Shown: positions 7,845-16,070 of the stretch, piece by piece
How positions within the stretch are numbered: the first letter of the stretch is position 1
Layout of the letters: every line of letters begins with the position of its first letter
Assembly: GCF_001579805.1 (NCBI RefSeq)
Contig: NZ_CP014546.1
Location: 4,898,001 to 4,962,000, forward strand
Length of the DNA: 64,000 nucleotides
Direction: 5' to 3'
Origin: Pseudomonas azotoformans
Lineage (GTDB): Bacteria > Pseudomonadota > Gammaproteobacteria > Pseudomonadales > Pseudomonadaceae
Translations under genes and position numbers: made by a program
Notes under the pieces: generated by a model
What the model saw: the letters and a program-made list of their open reading frames with translations, nothing else
What the model was told of the DNA's origin: nothing
Databases searched by the model: none

Positions 7845-8594
7845 TCAAACCTGAGCAAAGCCTCCATCGACAAACATTTCACTGCCAGTCATGAAGCTGC
7901 TCTCATCCGATGCCAGGAACAACGCTGCCGCTGCAACTTCTTCCGGCTTGCCAATGCGGCTCAACGGAACCTGCGCGGTCATGTCGTCGATGATTGCGTC
8001 TTTCTGGCCTGTACCTGAAAGCGCCAAGTCCAGACCCGGTGTCGAGATCGGCCCTGGTGAAAGTACATTCACACGAATGCCGGTGCCTTTCAGGTCCAGT
8101 GCCCAGCTCCTGGCGAAATTACGCAGCGCCGCTTTTGTGGCGCTGTACACGCTGAATGCTGGTGTGCCCATGGTGCCTGTGGTCGAACCTGTGAGGATCA
8201 CCGAGCTGCCGGCGCTCATCAGTGGCAAGGCTTTTTGTACGGTGAACAACGTGCCTTTGACGTTGATGCCGAAGGTACGGTCAAACGATTCCTCCGTGAT
8301 CGAGCCGATCGGCTGGAAATCCCCCAGGCCTGCATTGGCAAACAGCACGTCGACCCGGCCTTTGGCGGCTTTGACTTGGGTGAACACCCGATTGAGGTCG
8401 TCCAGTTTTGAAATGTCGCCTTGTATGGCGATGGCTTCAGGGCCGATCAGTTGCAGCGCCTTGTCCAGTTCCTCTTGTCGACGGCCTACAATGACGACTT
8501 GAGCGCCTTCCGCCGCGAAGCGAATGGCGGTTGCCAGGCCGATGCCGCTGTTGCCACCGGTTATGACTGCGATTTTTCCGTTGAGCCTGCTCAT
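7845..8594 (-). CDS. SDR-family NAD(P)-dependent oxidoreductase
   Basis: About 249 residues with the classical short-chain dehydrogenase features: TGGNSGIG cofactor loop near residue 12, NAG motif, the serine of ILTGSTTG, catalytic YSATK near residue 150 and the VNVLSPGPI segment. The ATG at 8594 has GGAG six bases upstream and is preferred over the TTG at 8606. Substrate cannot be told. It is transcribed away from an HxlR-type regulator, a common pairing in which the regulator senses a reactive compound and represses the reductase. Its 3' end is 63 bases from dif, so it is the first gene on the core side of the terminus. Confidence 0.85.
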   Translation of the reverse strand: MSRLNGKIAVITGGNSGIGLATAIRFAAEGAQVVIVGRRQEELDKALQLIGPEAIAIQGDISKLDDLNRVFTQVKAAKGRVDVLFANAGLGDFQPIGSITEESFDRTFGINVKGTLFTVQKALPLMSAGSSVILTGSTTGTMGTPAFSVYSATKAALRNFARSWALDLKGTGIRVNVLSPGPISTPGLDLALSGTGQKDAIIDDMTAQVPLSRIGKPEEVAAAALFLASDESSFMTGSEMFVDGGFAQV

Positions 8595-8639
8595 GGTGAA
8601 CTCCAATGAATAAGGTTGAGGCCCAACTGTAGATCCGTG

Positions 8640-8655
8640 CTATTAATTTGAATAG
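8640..8655. promoter_or_regulatory. Candidate HxlR operator between the SDR gene and its regulator
   Basis: An inverted repeat CTATT-N6-AATAG in the 104-base divergent intergenic region. HxlR proteins bind short AT-rich dyads in such positions and usually control both promoters. The assignment is by position and symmetry only. Confidence 0.4.
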
Positions 8656-8698
8656 TATGCACCTTTTAGTAAGTACCCTATGTGGAGTCAGCTCGATC

Positions 8699-9058
8699 AT
8701 GGCCAACAACTCATTCAATTGCGGGCTCGAGGCCGCCCTGGCGGTGATTGGCGGTAAATGGAAGCCGTTGGTGCTGTTCAACCTGGCGCAAAATGTTCAT
8801 CGATATGGGGAATTAAGACGCGCGATTGGCGGCGTAACCGATAAGGTGCTGATCCAGCAACTCAAGGAACTGGAGCGCGACGAGATCATCTCCCGCGTGG
8901 ATTTCCAGGAGATACCGCCCAAGGTCGAGTACTCGCTGACACCGTTCGGGCGGTCCTTGGCGACGGCGTTGGGCGGGCTGTGCCAATGGGGTACGGAGCA
9001 TATGCAAACCGTTGAGCGTATCGCTGAGCGGCGTACTGCCACCCTCTCCCAGTCTTGA
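8699..9058 (+). CDS. HxlR-family winged-helix transcriptional regulator
   Basis: 119 residues from the ATG at 8699 (GGAG ten bases upstream). Shows the HxlR pattern: a conserved Cys near the start (NCGLEAAL), GGKWKPLVLFNL, RYGELRRAIGGVTDKVLIQQLKELERDEI (recognition helix and wing) and YSLTPFGRSL. The N-terminal Cys is used by several relatives (HypR, YodB type) to sense quinones, aldehydes or oxidants. Divergent from the SDR gene, which it probably controls. Ends just before a strong palindrome shared with the chemoreceptor gene. Confidence 0.88.
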   Translation: MANNSFNCGLEAALAVIGGKWKPLVLFNLAQNVHRYGELRRAIGGVTDKVLIQQLKELERDEIISRVDFQEIPPKVEYSLTPFGRSLATALGGLCQWGTEHMQTVERIAERRTATLSQS

Positions 9059-9077
9059 GTCCCCTGCCCTGATAGCC

Positions 9078-9107
9078 AACTCAACTAAATGACTATTTAG
9101 TTGAGTT
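9078..9107. terminator. Bidirectional terminator between converging genes
   Basis: Perfect 13-bp inverted repeat, AACTCAACTAAAT at 9078-9090 and its complement at 9095-9107, with loop GACT. It lies between the 3' ends of the HxlR gene and the chemoreceptor gene, and its AT-rich flanks give short T-rich tails both ways. Confidence 0.7.
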
Positions 9108-9118
9108 AAATCAATAGG

Positions 9119-10732
9119 TTACATCTTGAATCGATCAACCGACTGCGACAACTTCCCGGCCAGGTTGGACAGTTCATCGGTGGTCGACGCCGTCTGCCCG
9201 ATCACTCGGCTATTGCTCTCTGACATCCCCGCAATCATCTCCACCTGGTGCGCAATTTCATTGCTGGCCAGGCTCTGCTCGCCGATGGTCCGCGAGATAT
9301 CGTTGACCATTTCCGTGGTATTCAACGTCGCTTGGAGAATCTCGCGAATCGCCCGCTCCACCTCGGCGGTGACCGCCATGCCTTTGTCCACCTGAGCAAC
9401 GCCCTCCTCCATGCTGGTCACCGCTTCCCGCGTGTTCTGCTGGATACGCCCGACCATGGCGGCAATTTCCTGGGTCGACGCGCTGGTGCGTCCAGCAAGG
9501 CTGCGCACTTCATCAGCAACCACGGCAAATCCGCGCCCCTGCTCGCCCGCACGGGCGGCCTCGATCGCGGCATTCAGGGCCAACAGGTTGGTCTGGTCTG
9601 CGATCCCCTTGATCACCTGGATAATGCTGAAAATGGCCTCGGACTCCTTGTCCAGTGTGCGGATCACCTGGGCCGATTGCTGCGCGGAACGGGCAATGCC
9701 ATCCATGTCACTGACTACCTGATGAATCACCCGGCCGCCGTCTTTGGCCAAGGTTTCCGCCTGGTTGGCCATGTCCAGTGCGCGTCCGGCGTGCCGGGTG
9801 ATTTCCTCGATGCTTGCGGTCATTTCACTCGCTGCGGCGGCCATGGTGCTGGCGGCGGCGCTCTGTTGCTGGCTGCTGCTGGCCACTTCATGGCAGCCAC
9901 GGCTCAGTTGCTCGCTCATGCCATTGACGCCATGGGCGTTGCTGCGCACCACGTCGATCATGCCGCGCAGGTCCTTTTGCATGGTGGCGAGGCTGCGGAT
10001 CAAGGCGCTGGCTTCATCCTTGCGTTGGGGCTCGACGATGGGTTCGCTCAAGTTGCCACGCGCGATGCTGGCAGCAATGCGGCTAGCCGCTTGTAGTGGG
10101 CCCATGATGCTGAGGATCACCCAACGGCCCTGGGCCAACAGCAGTAGAAGACTGGCAATCAACACCACGCCCAGGGTGACGTTGGCGTTGCTGATGGTCT
10201 GCCGGGTGCCCATGCTGGTCTGCTGGTTATTGGTTTCGATCAACTCGCTCAGGCTCGCCATTTGATCTTCCAACTGGCTGAACGCGGCGTTGAATGTGCC
10301 TAGTTCCCCGCGCGCGGCTTCAGGATTGTCCAGCGCCAGGGCGACGATGCGCTCACCAGTAGCGATGTAGTTATCCAGGCTGGGTTTGATTTTTTCCAGG
10401 CTTGCCTTGAGCGTAGCGTCCAGCGGCAACTTGAGGTTGTCCTCCAAGACCTGCCGGAAGTGTTCGGCATGCTCTTTCAAAGAACTGTCGACTTCCGCCT
10501 TGCTGCTGGTGCTTTTGCCCAGGCCTACCAGCATCGCCGACAACACGTCAGCGCGCAGGGCGTCGTGCATCATGTCGGCTTCCATGTGGTTGCGCAGCAC
10601 TGTCATGCTCACTTCGCTGTCTTGCACGGCAGTGCCCATCCGGGTATTTCCCAGGTAGCCGGCCAGGCTCATGATCAAGGCGGCGAGCAATCCGGTCGCT
10701 ATCAACAGCATCAAGCGTAGTTTGATCGTCAT
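9119..10732 (-). CDS. Methyl-accepting chemotaxis protein
   Basis: 537 residues. A signal-anchor helix (residues 5-28), a roughly 150-residue periplasmic helical domain of the four-helix-bundle type, a second membrane helix (about 190-208, LGVVLIASLLLLL), a HAMP domain, then the cytoplasmic signalling bundle with the invariant hairpin tip ADQTNLLALNAAIEAARAGEQGRGFAVVADEVR. No C-terminal CheR-binding pentapeptide. Ligand is unknown. A sigma-28 promoter lies just upstream, so it is likely coexpressed with flagellar genes. It is divergent from the efflux gene. Confidence 0.93.
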   Translation of the reverse strand: MTIKLRLMLLIATGLLAALIMSLAGYLGNTRMGTAVQDSEVSMTVLRNHMEADMMHDALRADVLSAMLVGLGKSTSSKAEVDSSLKEHAEHFRQVLEDNLKLPLDATLKASLEKIKPSLDNYIATGERIVALALDNPEAARGELGTFNAAFSQLEDQMASLSELIETNNQQTSMGTRQTISNANVTLGVVLIASLLLLLAQGRWVILSIMGPLQAASRIAASIARGNLSEPIVEPQRKDEASALIRSLATMQKDLRGMIDVVRSNAHGVNGMSEQLSRGCHEVASSSQQQSAAASTMAAAASEMTASIEEITRHAGRALDMANQAETLAKDGGRVIHQVVSDMDGIARSAQQSAQVIRTLDKESEAIFSIIQVIKGIADQTNLLALNAAIEAARAGEQGRGFAVVADEVRSLAGRTSASTQEIAAMVGRIQQNTREAVTSMEEGVAQVDKGMAVTAEVERAIREILQATLNTTEMVNDISRTIGEQSLASNEIAHQVEMIAGMSESNSRVIGQTASTTDELSNLAGKLSQSVDRFKM

Positions 10733-10795
10733 GCTGGTATCCCCGTGCCTGGTCAGCCGGTTGGGAACCCAACCGCAGAAGCCCCGCTGCTCATG

Positions 10796-10822
10796 TTATC
10801 GGCCATCCCTACTGCTTATTGA
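10796..10822 (-). promoter_or_regulatory. Sigma-28 (FliA) promoter of the chemoreceptor gene
   Basis: On the minus strand, TCAA (10822-10819), a 15-base spacer and a perfect GCCGATAA (10803-10796) match the FliA consensus TAAA-N15-GCCGATAA in 11 of 12 positions. It sits about 64 bases upstream of the chemoreceptor start. Confidence 0.8.
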
Positions 10823-10889
10823 AGCCTAAGTTTGCGGATCTGCGCGTATCCCTTAAGCTGACCGACCCTTGCTCCGCCCGGAACTGCTC

Positions 10890-12098
10890 ATGTCTCGAAG
10901 TATCGCCCACCTCGCCCTCCTGCTGGGCTTGATCACTGCCGTCGGCCCGTTCGCCATCGATATCTATCTGCCGGCGCTGCCAACCCTTGGCGCGAGCCTG
11001 CACGCCTCGCCGGCGTTGGTGCAGATGAGCCTTACCGTGTTCTTCGTCATCGTCGGCGTATGCCAATTGTTCTACGGGCCGATCAGTGATGTGTTCGGGC
11101 GCAAGCCGCCGATTTACGCCGGCCTGGTGATTTTTGCCGTGGCCAGTGTCGGTTGCGCACTGGCGCCGACGATCGAATCACTGATCGCCTTTCGTGCCCT
11201 GCAGGCGTTCGGTGCGTGCGCGGGGATGGTGATTCCACGCGCCATCGTGCGTGACCTGTACACCGGGCATGAAGCCGCGAAACTCATGGCGTTGCTGATG
11301 CTGGTGATGAGTGTTTCGCCGATCCTTGCGCCGCTCGCTGGCAGCCTGGTCATCTCCTTGTGGAGCTGGCGCGAAGTGTTTGCCGTACTGGCGGTGCTTG
11401 CGGTGGCGTGCCTGGTGATGACCATCGTGCAACTGCCAGAAACCCATCCCGCCGAACGGCGCTTGGGCAAGACCCTGGGCAACGCTTTCAGCAGCTACGG
11501 CGCTTTGCTGCGTGACCCGGTATTCATCGGTTTGTCGGTGGTGTGCGGATTCGGTTTGGCGACGTTCTTTGTGTTCATCGGCAGCGCGCCGTTCGTGTAC
11601 ATCGAACATTACGGCCTGACGCCCACGCAGTTCAGCCTGGGGTTTGCCGTGAATGCTGCGTCGTTTTTCGCCATGAGCCAACTCACCGCGCGCCTCAGCG
11701 CACGCTTTGGCCTGGCGCCGCTGATTCGTTGGTCGGTGGTGGCCGTGGCGGCGGTTATGAGCGTGCTGGCATTCACCACACTATGGATCGATAGCCTGGC
11801 CGTGATGATGACGTTGCTGTTTTTCGGCTTTGGTTTTCTCGGCCTGCTGTTGCCGGCTGCCGGCGTGTTGTCGCTGGAGGACCACGGCGCGGTGGCCGGT
11901 TCTGCGTCGGCCTTGCTCGGGGCAATCCAGATGATCACGGCAGCCGTGTCCATGACGCTGGTCGGTGTGTTTGCCGATCACACACCAGCGCCGATGCTGA
12001 TGGGTATTGCGCTGTGCGCTATCGCCGCGATGCTCACCACCCTGTGGACCTTGCGCCGCCTGCCGGCTCACTTGGCCAGCGCCCCGCCCTCCTCCTGA
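10890..12098 (+). CDS. Bcr/CflA-family multidrug efflux MFS transporter
   Basis: 402 residues from the ATG at 10890. Twelve membrane segments; the Bcr/CflA opening motif PFAIDIYLPALP near residue 25; the MFS motif A equivalent GPISDVFGRKPP between helices 2 and 3; and RALQAFGACAGMVIPRAIVRDLY in helix 4, typical of the DHA1 drug:proton antiporter subfamily. Located in the inner membrane, it probably exports drugs such as bicyclomycin or other small toxic molecules. It appears monocistronic, ending in a GC-rich hairpin. Confidence 0.92.
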   Translation: MSRSIAHLALLLGLITAVGPFAIDIYLPALPTLGASLHASPALVQMSLTVFFVIVGVCQLFYGPISDVFGRKPPIYAGLVIFAVASVGCALAPTIESLIAFRALQAFGACAGMVIPRAIVRDLYTGHEAAKLMALLMLVMSVSPILAPLAGSLVISLWSWREVFAVLAVLAVACLVMTIVQLPETHPAERRLGKTLGNAFSSYGALLRDPVFIGLSVVCGFGLATFFVFIGSAPFVYIEHYGLTPTQFSLGFAVNAASFFAMSQLTARLSARFGLAPLIRWSVVAVAAVMSVLAFTTLWIDSLAVMMTLLFFGFGFLGLLLPAAGVLSLEDHGAVAGSASALLGAIQMITAAVSMTLVGVFADHTPAPMLMGIALCAIAAMLTTLWTLRRLPAHLASAPPSS

Positions 12099-12110
12099 TC
12101 ATTGCCCATG

Positions 12111-12129
12111 GCGGCCCGTGTGGGGCCGC
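12111..12129. terminator. Hairpin between converging efflux and membrane-protein genes
   Basis: GCGGCCC, loop GTGTG, GGGCCGC: a seven-base-pair GC stem placed between two convergent 3' ends. There is no clear T-run, so terminator strength is uncertain. Confidence 0.55.
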
Positions 12130-12151
12130 GTATCAGAGGGGGCGGAGTGCG

Positions 12152-12766
12152 CTATGACGTGGGCGGTTTAGCCGGCTCGGCTGATGACGGGAGATGGTAT
12201 TCGACAGTGAGTTCTTCATGTTTCCAGCCTTTTAAGCCGAATGTTCGCGTTACTCGGCTTTCGTTACGCCTGACCAAGCTGTACTTCGGCGGATCTTTCT
12301 TGAGTAGCCCATCGGTAATCAGGTTAACGCCCAATGCACCACCCAAAAGCCCGAGGACTAAACCAATGATTTCAACCACTTTATCCAGTGAGTGGTGCAG
12401 TGGTTCGCTATACACAGAGAGCTTGACTCCTGGCTGCGCGGGTGGGCACGGCTGGGTCTTGTCAGGGCGTCGGTCGCAGTTCTTTTTATAAGTGTCGGCG
12501 TTCCTTCTATCGACTTCGTCTTGCAGGGCCTCAGTTTCTGCGCTCTGGTAAGTCTTGAATTGATCGACTTGATTCCATGAGTAGGTCGACGTCGATACAG
12601 ACGCCAGCACTAGCAGCAATCCCAGAACCATATTCTGACGCGCGGCCGTCCAATTTCCGATCAGTCTACCGCTTCGAATCCAGGCGCAAATCAATACAGC
12701 CACCACCACCCATAGCAGCAGCGCCCCAAGTGTAAGCACCGATACCCTTTCAAGCGTTGTATGCAT
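12152..12766 (-). CDS. Hypothetical inner-membrane protein
   Basis: 204 residues with three hydrophobic helices (about 9-29, 46-63 and 130-152). Between helices 2 and 3 lies a hydrophilic loop with two Cys and several Pro (around KKNCDRR and QPCPP), possibly disulfide-linked if periplasmic; a soluble tail of about 50 residues follows. I recognise no family. It lies between the efflux gene and the tyrosine recombinase gene, and has no evident operon partner. Confidence 0.6.
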   Translation of the reverse strand: MHTTLERVSVLTLGALLLWVVVAVLICAWIRSGRLIGNWTAARQNMVLGLLLVLASVSTSTYSWNQVDQFKTYQSAETEALQDEVDRRNADTYKKNCDRRPDKTQPCPPAQPGVKLSVYSEPLHHSLDKVVEIIGLVLGLLGGALGVNLITDGLLKKDPPKYSLVRRNESRVTRTFGLKGWKHEELTVEYHLPSSAEPAKPPTS

Positions 12767-12805
12767 TCCATCCTCCTTAATTAAATGACGCCATCATCCG
12801 AAAAA

Positions 12806-13720
12806 TTAGAGATCAAACCGATCCACCGCCCGGCGCCGCTCATTGTCGTCACGCACGTCATAGCTGGCGGTGGTCTGGATATTGGTGTGATGTGCCAGTT
12901 TCTGTGCAATCGACAAGTCATGCTCTTCAATCACCCGTGTAATGAACGAGCGGCGGAAGTCATGGGGCATGATCTTCACGCCTACCTGTTCGCCGCGCTG
13001 GCGGGCGATGTAGTAGATCGCGTGCTTGGTGATGCGCTCGCGGGTGATATGGCTGCCGCGGCGGATGCGGTTGAACAGGAAGCTGTCGTCCTGCTCGCCT
13101 TCCTTGAGCTGCTCGCGGCGAAACGCCAGCCACGTCTGCAACTTGGTAAACGCCCAGTCCGGCGCATACTTGATCAACTCCTTGTTGCCCTTGCCGATCA
13201 CCCGCAGGCTGCGCTCTTCGAAGTTGATCTGTGCCAGGTCGAGGTTGACCGACTCCGACTTGCGCATGCCGGAACCATAGAGAATGCCGATCACTGCGGC
13301 ATCCCGCAGGCCCTGGGGCCGAGGGTCGGCGGCGCAGACTTCCATCATTTCGCGGATCAGACTGCGCCGCAGGTTGCGGCCCTGGCTCAGGCGTGTGCCC
13401 GGCGCAGCCTTGACGGTGCGCATGCGCAGCAGGTGTTCCTGACTGATCAGGTTCAGGCGCCAGGCCTCGTTCATCACCCCGCGTACCGCGTTGACGTACA
13501 ACGATGAGGTGTTCGGCGCGTAGCCGTCCTCACGCAAGGCGGCGACCAGGGCAATCACGTGTTCGGGTTGCAGCAGGTGCCAGTCGATGTCGTCGAGGTT
13601 GATGTCCTCGAAGCCCAGGCGGTCGGCCGCGTCTTGCAGCACGTAGCGCATGGTCAGTTGGCTGGAGGGGGCCAGGCGGGTGAGGTAAAGGGTCAGCGGG
13701 TTGCGGATAGACTCAGTCAA
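12806..13720 (-). CDS. Tyrosine recombinase (solo site-specific integrase, XerC/D-like)
   Basis: 304 residues. N-terminal SAM-like core-binding region (residues 10-105) and a C-terminal catalytic domain with the complete set: Arg153 (GSGMRKSE), Lys177 (VIGKGNKE), His253 and Arg256 (HDFRRS), His277 (LAHHTNIQTT) and nucleophile Tyr287 (ASYD). Size equals that of XerC/XerD, but the sequence around the catalytic boxes differs enough that it is a separate recombinase. There are no phage, integron or conjugation genes nearby. It sits 5 kb from dif, so a role in terminus rearrangement is possible but unproven. Confidence 0.88.
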   Translation of the reverse strand: MTESIRNPLTLYLTRLAPSSQLTMRYVLQDAADRLGFEDINLDDIDWHLLQPEHVIALVAALREDGYAPNTSSLYVNAVRGVMNEAWRLNLISQEHLLRMRTVKAAPGTRLSQGRNLRRSLIREMMEVCAADPRPQGLRDAAVIGILYGSGMRKSESVNLDLAQINFEERSLRVIGKGNKELIKYAPDWAFTKLQTWLAFRREQLKEGEQDDSFLFNRIRRGSHITRERITKHAIYYIARQRGEQVGVKIMPHDFRRSFITRVIEEHDLSIAQKLAHHTNIQTTASYDVRDDNERRRAVDRFDL

Positions 13721-13743
13721 GTTATGTCAGCCTTTGGCTTAAA

Positions 13744-13773
13744 CACCTCGAGCAAGCCTTTGATTAATCGAGG
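13744..13773. promoter_or_regulatory. Inverted repeat upstream of the recombinase gene
   Basis: ACCTCGA (13744-13750) and TCGAGGT (13767-13773), 16 bases apart, about 25 bases before the recombinase start on the minus strand. Could be an operator, a recombinase-binding site or the terminator of the gene behind it. Confidence 0.3.
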
Positions 13774-13828
13774 TATTTAGTGAATTGGCGAAGGCCGAGT
13801 CTAACCCAGGACCGGCCCTGGCACAAAA

Positions 13829-14641
13829 TCACGGGGCGGTGTCGTCATCTTCGGTAGGGTCCTGCGGCTGGACCTGGGTCTGGCTCCAGTCGCTGTCTTG
13901 TTTCTGCATCAGCGCGAACCAGTGCTGGCGCATGAACGTCAGGTAGGCGTCGGGGGCCTTGGCAAAGTCCTTCTCGTCGCCGTAGCAACCGGGCAATGGC
14001 AACTCGGTGCCCTGCTCCTTGTACTGGCTGACCAACGCTTGCTGCCCGGCCACGCTGCAATCCTTGGGCAGCGGCATGCCGCGTAGGGCGCCGGCCTCTT
14101 CGTCCCACCAGGCCGCGCCGACCCGGTCGACACCGCGCAGACGGTACTTCTGCGACTTTCCGACATGCATGATCAGCTTGAATTCGTTAGGGCTGACATC
14201 ACTGGTGCAGGTGCGCGAATAGCCCACGGTGGCCTGGGTGATGCCATCGCCAGTCAGGTCAGTAACCTTGGTTGCAGCCCGGTCGAAGCGCAGCGAGGCG
14301 TCGAACTCGCAATGCTGCACATCGTCGTAGAGCATCCATACGCGCTTGGGGCGGTTGCCATCGATCAGGTACTGGGCCGCGTACACAAACGCCGACTGAG
14401 TGCCGTCGTCGTCACGCTCGCTGACCTGCTCGGCAAGCACCAGCAGGTTCTTGCCTTGCTTGTCGTCCCAGGTGTAAGCGGCGATTTGCTTGCCACGCAC
14501 CTCGACACCGTCCGGCACCTGATCAATGCTCGTGAGCGCGACCCCGTCGTCGGCTTGTACGGTGGTGACACACGCCACGCTCATCAACAAACCCATCAAC
14601 ACTGGCCGCAACTGGCCCCGTAAACGCTGCACGCTATTCAT
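13829..14641 (-). CDS. Secreted hypothetical protein
   Basis: 270 residues with a signal peptide (basic start, hydrophobic LMGLLMSVACVTTVQA, cleavage about residue 30). The mature part contains VTDLTGDGITQATVGYS, an FG-GAP/EF-like calcium-loop pattern seen in surface-polysaccharide-associated proteins, plus three further Cys (positions around CEF, RTC and DC) and an acidic, low-complexity tail (PTEDDDTAP). Probably periplasmic. I cannot assign a function. Monocistronic, transcribed away from the arn operon. Confidence 0.6.
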   Translation of the reverse strand: MNSVQRLRGQLRPVLMGLLMSVACVTTVQADDGVALTSIDQVPDGVEVRGKQIAAYTWDDKQGKNLLVLAEQVSERDDDGTQSAFVYAAQYLIDGNRPKRVWMLYDDVQHCEFDASLRFDRAATKVTDLTGDGITQATVGYSRTCTSDVSPNEFKLIMHVGKSQKYRLRGVDRVGAAWWDEEAGALRGMPLPKDCSVAGQQALVSQYKEQGTELPLPGCYGDEKDFAKAPDAYLTFMRQHWFALMQKQDSDWSQTQVQPQDPTEDDDTAP

Positions 14642-15042
14642 CCGATCACCCTGGCAAGAGACGGCTTACTTTACCGGCACTTGGGGCGTATTGCAGAGAA
14701 GATTCTTCACTAAATGGGGTGGCCGAGGTCGCGCGTTCAAGTTGAACCAAACGCACGCCGAACCGTTCCTATTTCGCCTGCCAACTAAGCGTTAGTTCCC
14801 TAGCTGAACCCTAGCTGTCTACCTGTCAAATAAACGAGTTTTTCATCTGCCTTTCATATCTGTTCCACATTTTTACGCTTAATCTTAATCGCAGCACTTC
14901 ATAGCAAACCGCGCTATATCGTCTAACCTCTTGATTACGCTTCACCTTTGGTTCCGCTTTTTAGCCTGCGGCCTGGACTTTCGCCTAATGATTGCTGCTG
15001 TTTCCATGCTCCAAGTTGCTCTAACCCCGAGGTCATGAATCT
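14642..15042. promoter_or_regulatory. Regulatory region upstream of the arn operon
   Basis: AT-rich 400-base gap that must hold the arn promoter. It contains a tandem CTTAATCTTAAT at 14878-14889, reminiscent of PmrA half-sites (CTTAAT) but with a 6-base period rather than the usual 11. A 16-codon frame, starting MIAAVSML at 14988, ends at 15038 just before arnC and could be a leader peptide. There is no trace of arnB. Confidence 0.4.
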
Positions 15043-16068
15043 TTGAAACCCTACCCTATTCATTGCGTGTCGATCGTTATCCCGGTCTACAACGAACAAG
15101 AGAGCCTGCCTGAATTGCTGCGTCGCACCACTGCAGCCTGCAAGCAACTGGCCTACGAATACGAAATCATCCTGGTGGATGACGGTAGTCGCGACAATTC
15201 GGCCCAACTGCTGGAAGACGCCGCTGCTGAAGACGGCAGCAACGTGGTCGCGGTGATCCTCAACCGCAACTATGGCCAGCATGCGGCGATCATGGCCGGT
15301 TTCGAGCAGTGCCGGGGCGAAGTGGTGATCACCCTCGACGCCGACCTGCAGAACCCGCCCGAAGAAATCCCGCGCCTGGTGGAACAAGCCGCCCTCGGCT
15401 ACGACGTGGTCGCCACCGTGCGCAACAATCGCCAGGACTCGGCCTTCCGCCGCTGGCCTTCGCGCCTGATCAACCTGGCCGTGCAGCGCTCTACTGGCGT
15501 TGCCATGACCGACTACGGCTGCATGCTGCGCGCCTACCGCCGCACCATCGTCGACGCGATGCTGGCCTGCCGCGAGCGCAGCACCTTTATCCCGATCCTG
15601 GCCAACGGCTTTGCCCGCCACACCACCGAGATCCTGGTGCACCACGCCGAGCGTGAACACGGTGAATCCAAATACAGCGCCATGCGCCTGATCAGCCTGA
15701 TGTTCGACCTGCTGACGTGCATGACCACCACCCCGCTGCGCCTGCTCTCCATCGTTGGCTTCAGCCTGGCGGCCTTGGGCATGCTGTTTGCCCTGGCGTT
15801 GATCGTCATGCGCCTGGCCTTTGGTGCCGACTGGGCCGGCGACGGCTTGTTTGTGCTGTTCGCGGTGCTGTTCGTGTTCACCGGCGGCCAGTTCATCGGC
15901 ATGGGCCTCTTGGGTGAATACCTGGGCCGCATGTACAGCGATGTGCGCGCCCGCCCACGCTTCTTTATCGAAAAAGTGCTGCGCAACCAACCGGCAGCAC
16001 CGGCTCCCGTGGTCGTCGTTGACGGCCTGGTGTCTTCCCATACCTCTACTTCTGCTGATCAGGTCTAA
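15043..16068 (+). CDS. arnC: Undecaprenyl-phosphate 4-deoxy-4-formamido-L-arabinose transferase
   Basis: 341 residues. A family-2 glycosyltransferase domain ([17 protein letters not shown] at the start; [19 protein letters not shown] as the DxD metal site) is followed by two C-terminal membrane helices (about 235-300). It transfers Ara4FN from UDP to undecaprenyl phosphate on the inner leaflet. Start is a TTG at 15043, preceded by GAGGT nine bases upstream; no better ATG exists. First gene of a compact operon for cationic lipid A modification, giving polymyxin resistance. arnB, usually just before it, is missing here. Confidence 0.96.
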   Translation: MKPYPIHCVSIVIPVYNEQESLPELLRRTTAACKQLAYEYEIILVDDGSRDNSAQLLEDAAAEDGSNVVAVILNRNYGQHAAIMAGFEQCRGEVVITLDADLQNPPEEIPRLVEQAALGYDVVATVRNNRQDSAFRRWPSRLINLAVQRSTGVAMTDYGCMLRAYRRTIVDAMLACRERSTFIPILANGFARHTTEILVHHAEREHGESKYSAMRLISLMFDLLTCMTTTPLRLLSIVGFSLAALGMLFALALIVMRLAFGADWAGDGLFVLFAVLFVFTGGQFIGMGLLGEYLGRMYSDVRARPRFFIEKVLRNQPAAPAPVVVVDGLVSSHTSTSADQV

Positions 16069-16070
16069 AC

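Noticed and set aside
14988-15038. 16-codon frame before arnC as a truncated arnB
   Set aside because: Sequence does not resemble any part of ArnB; at most a leader peptide.
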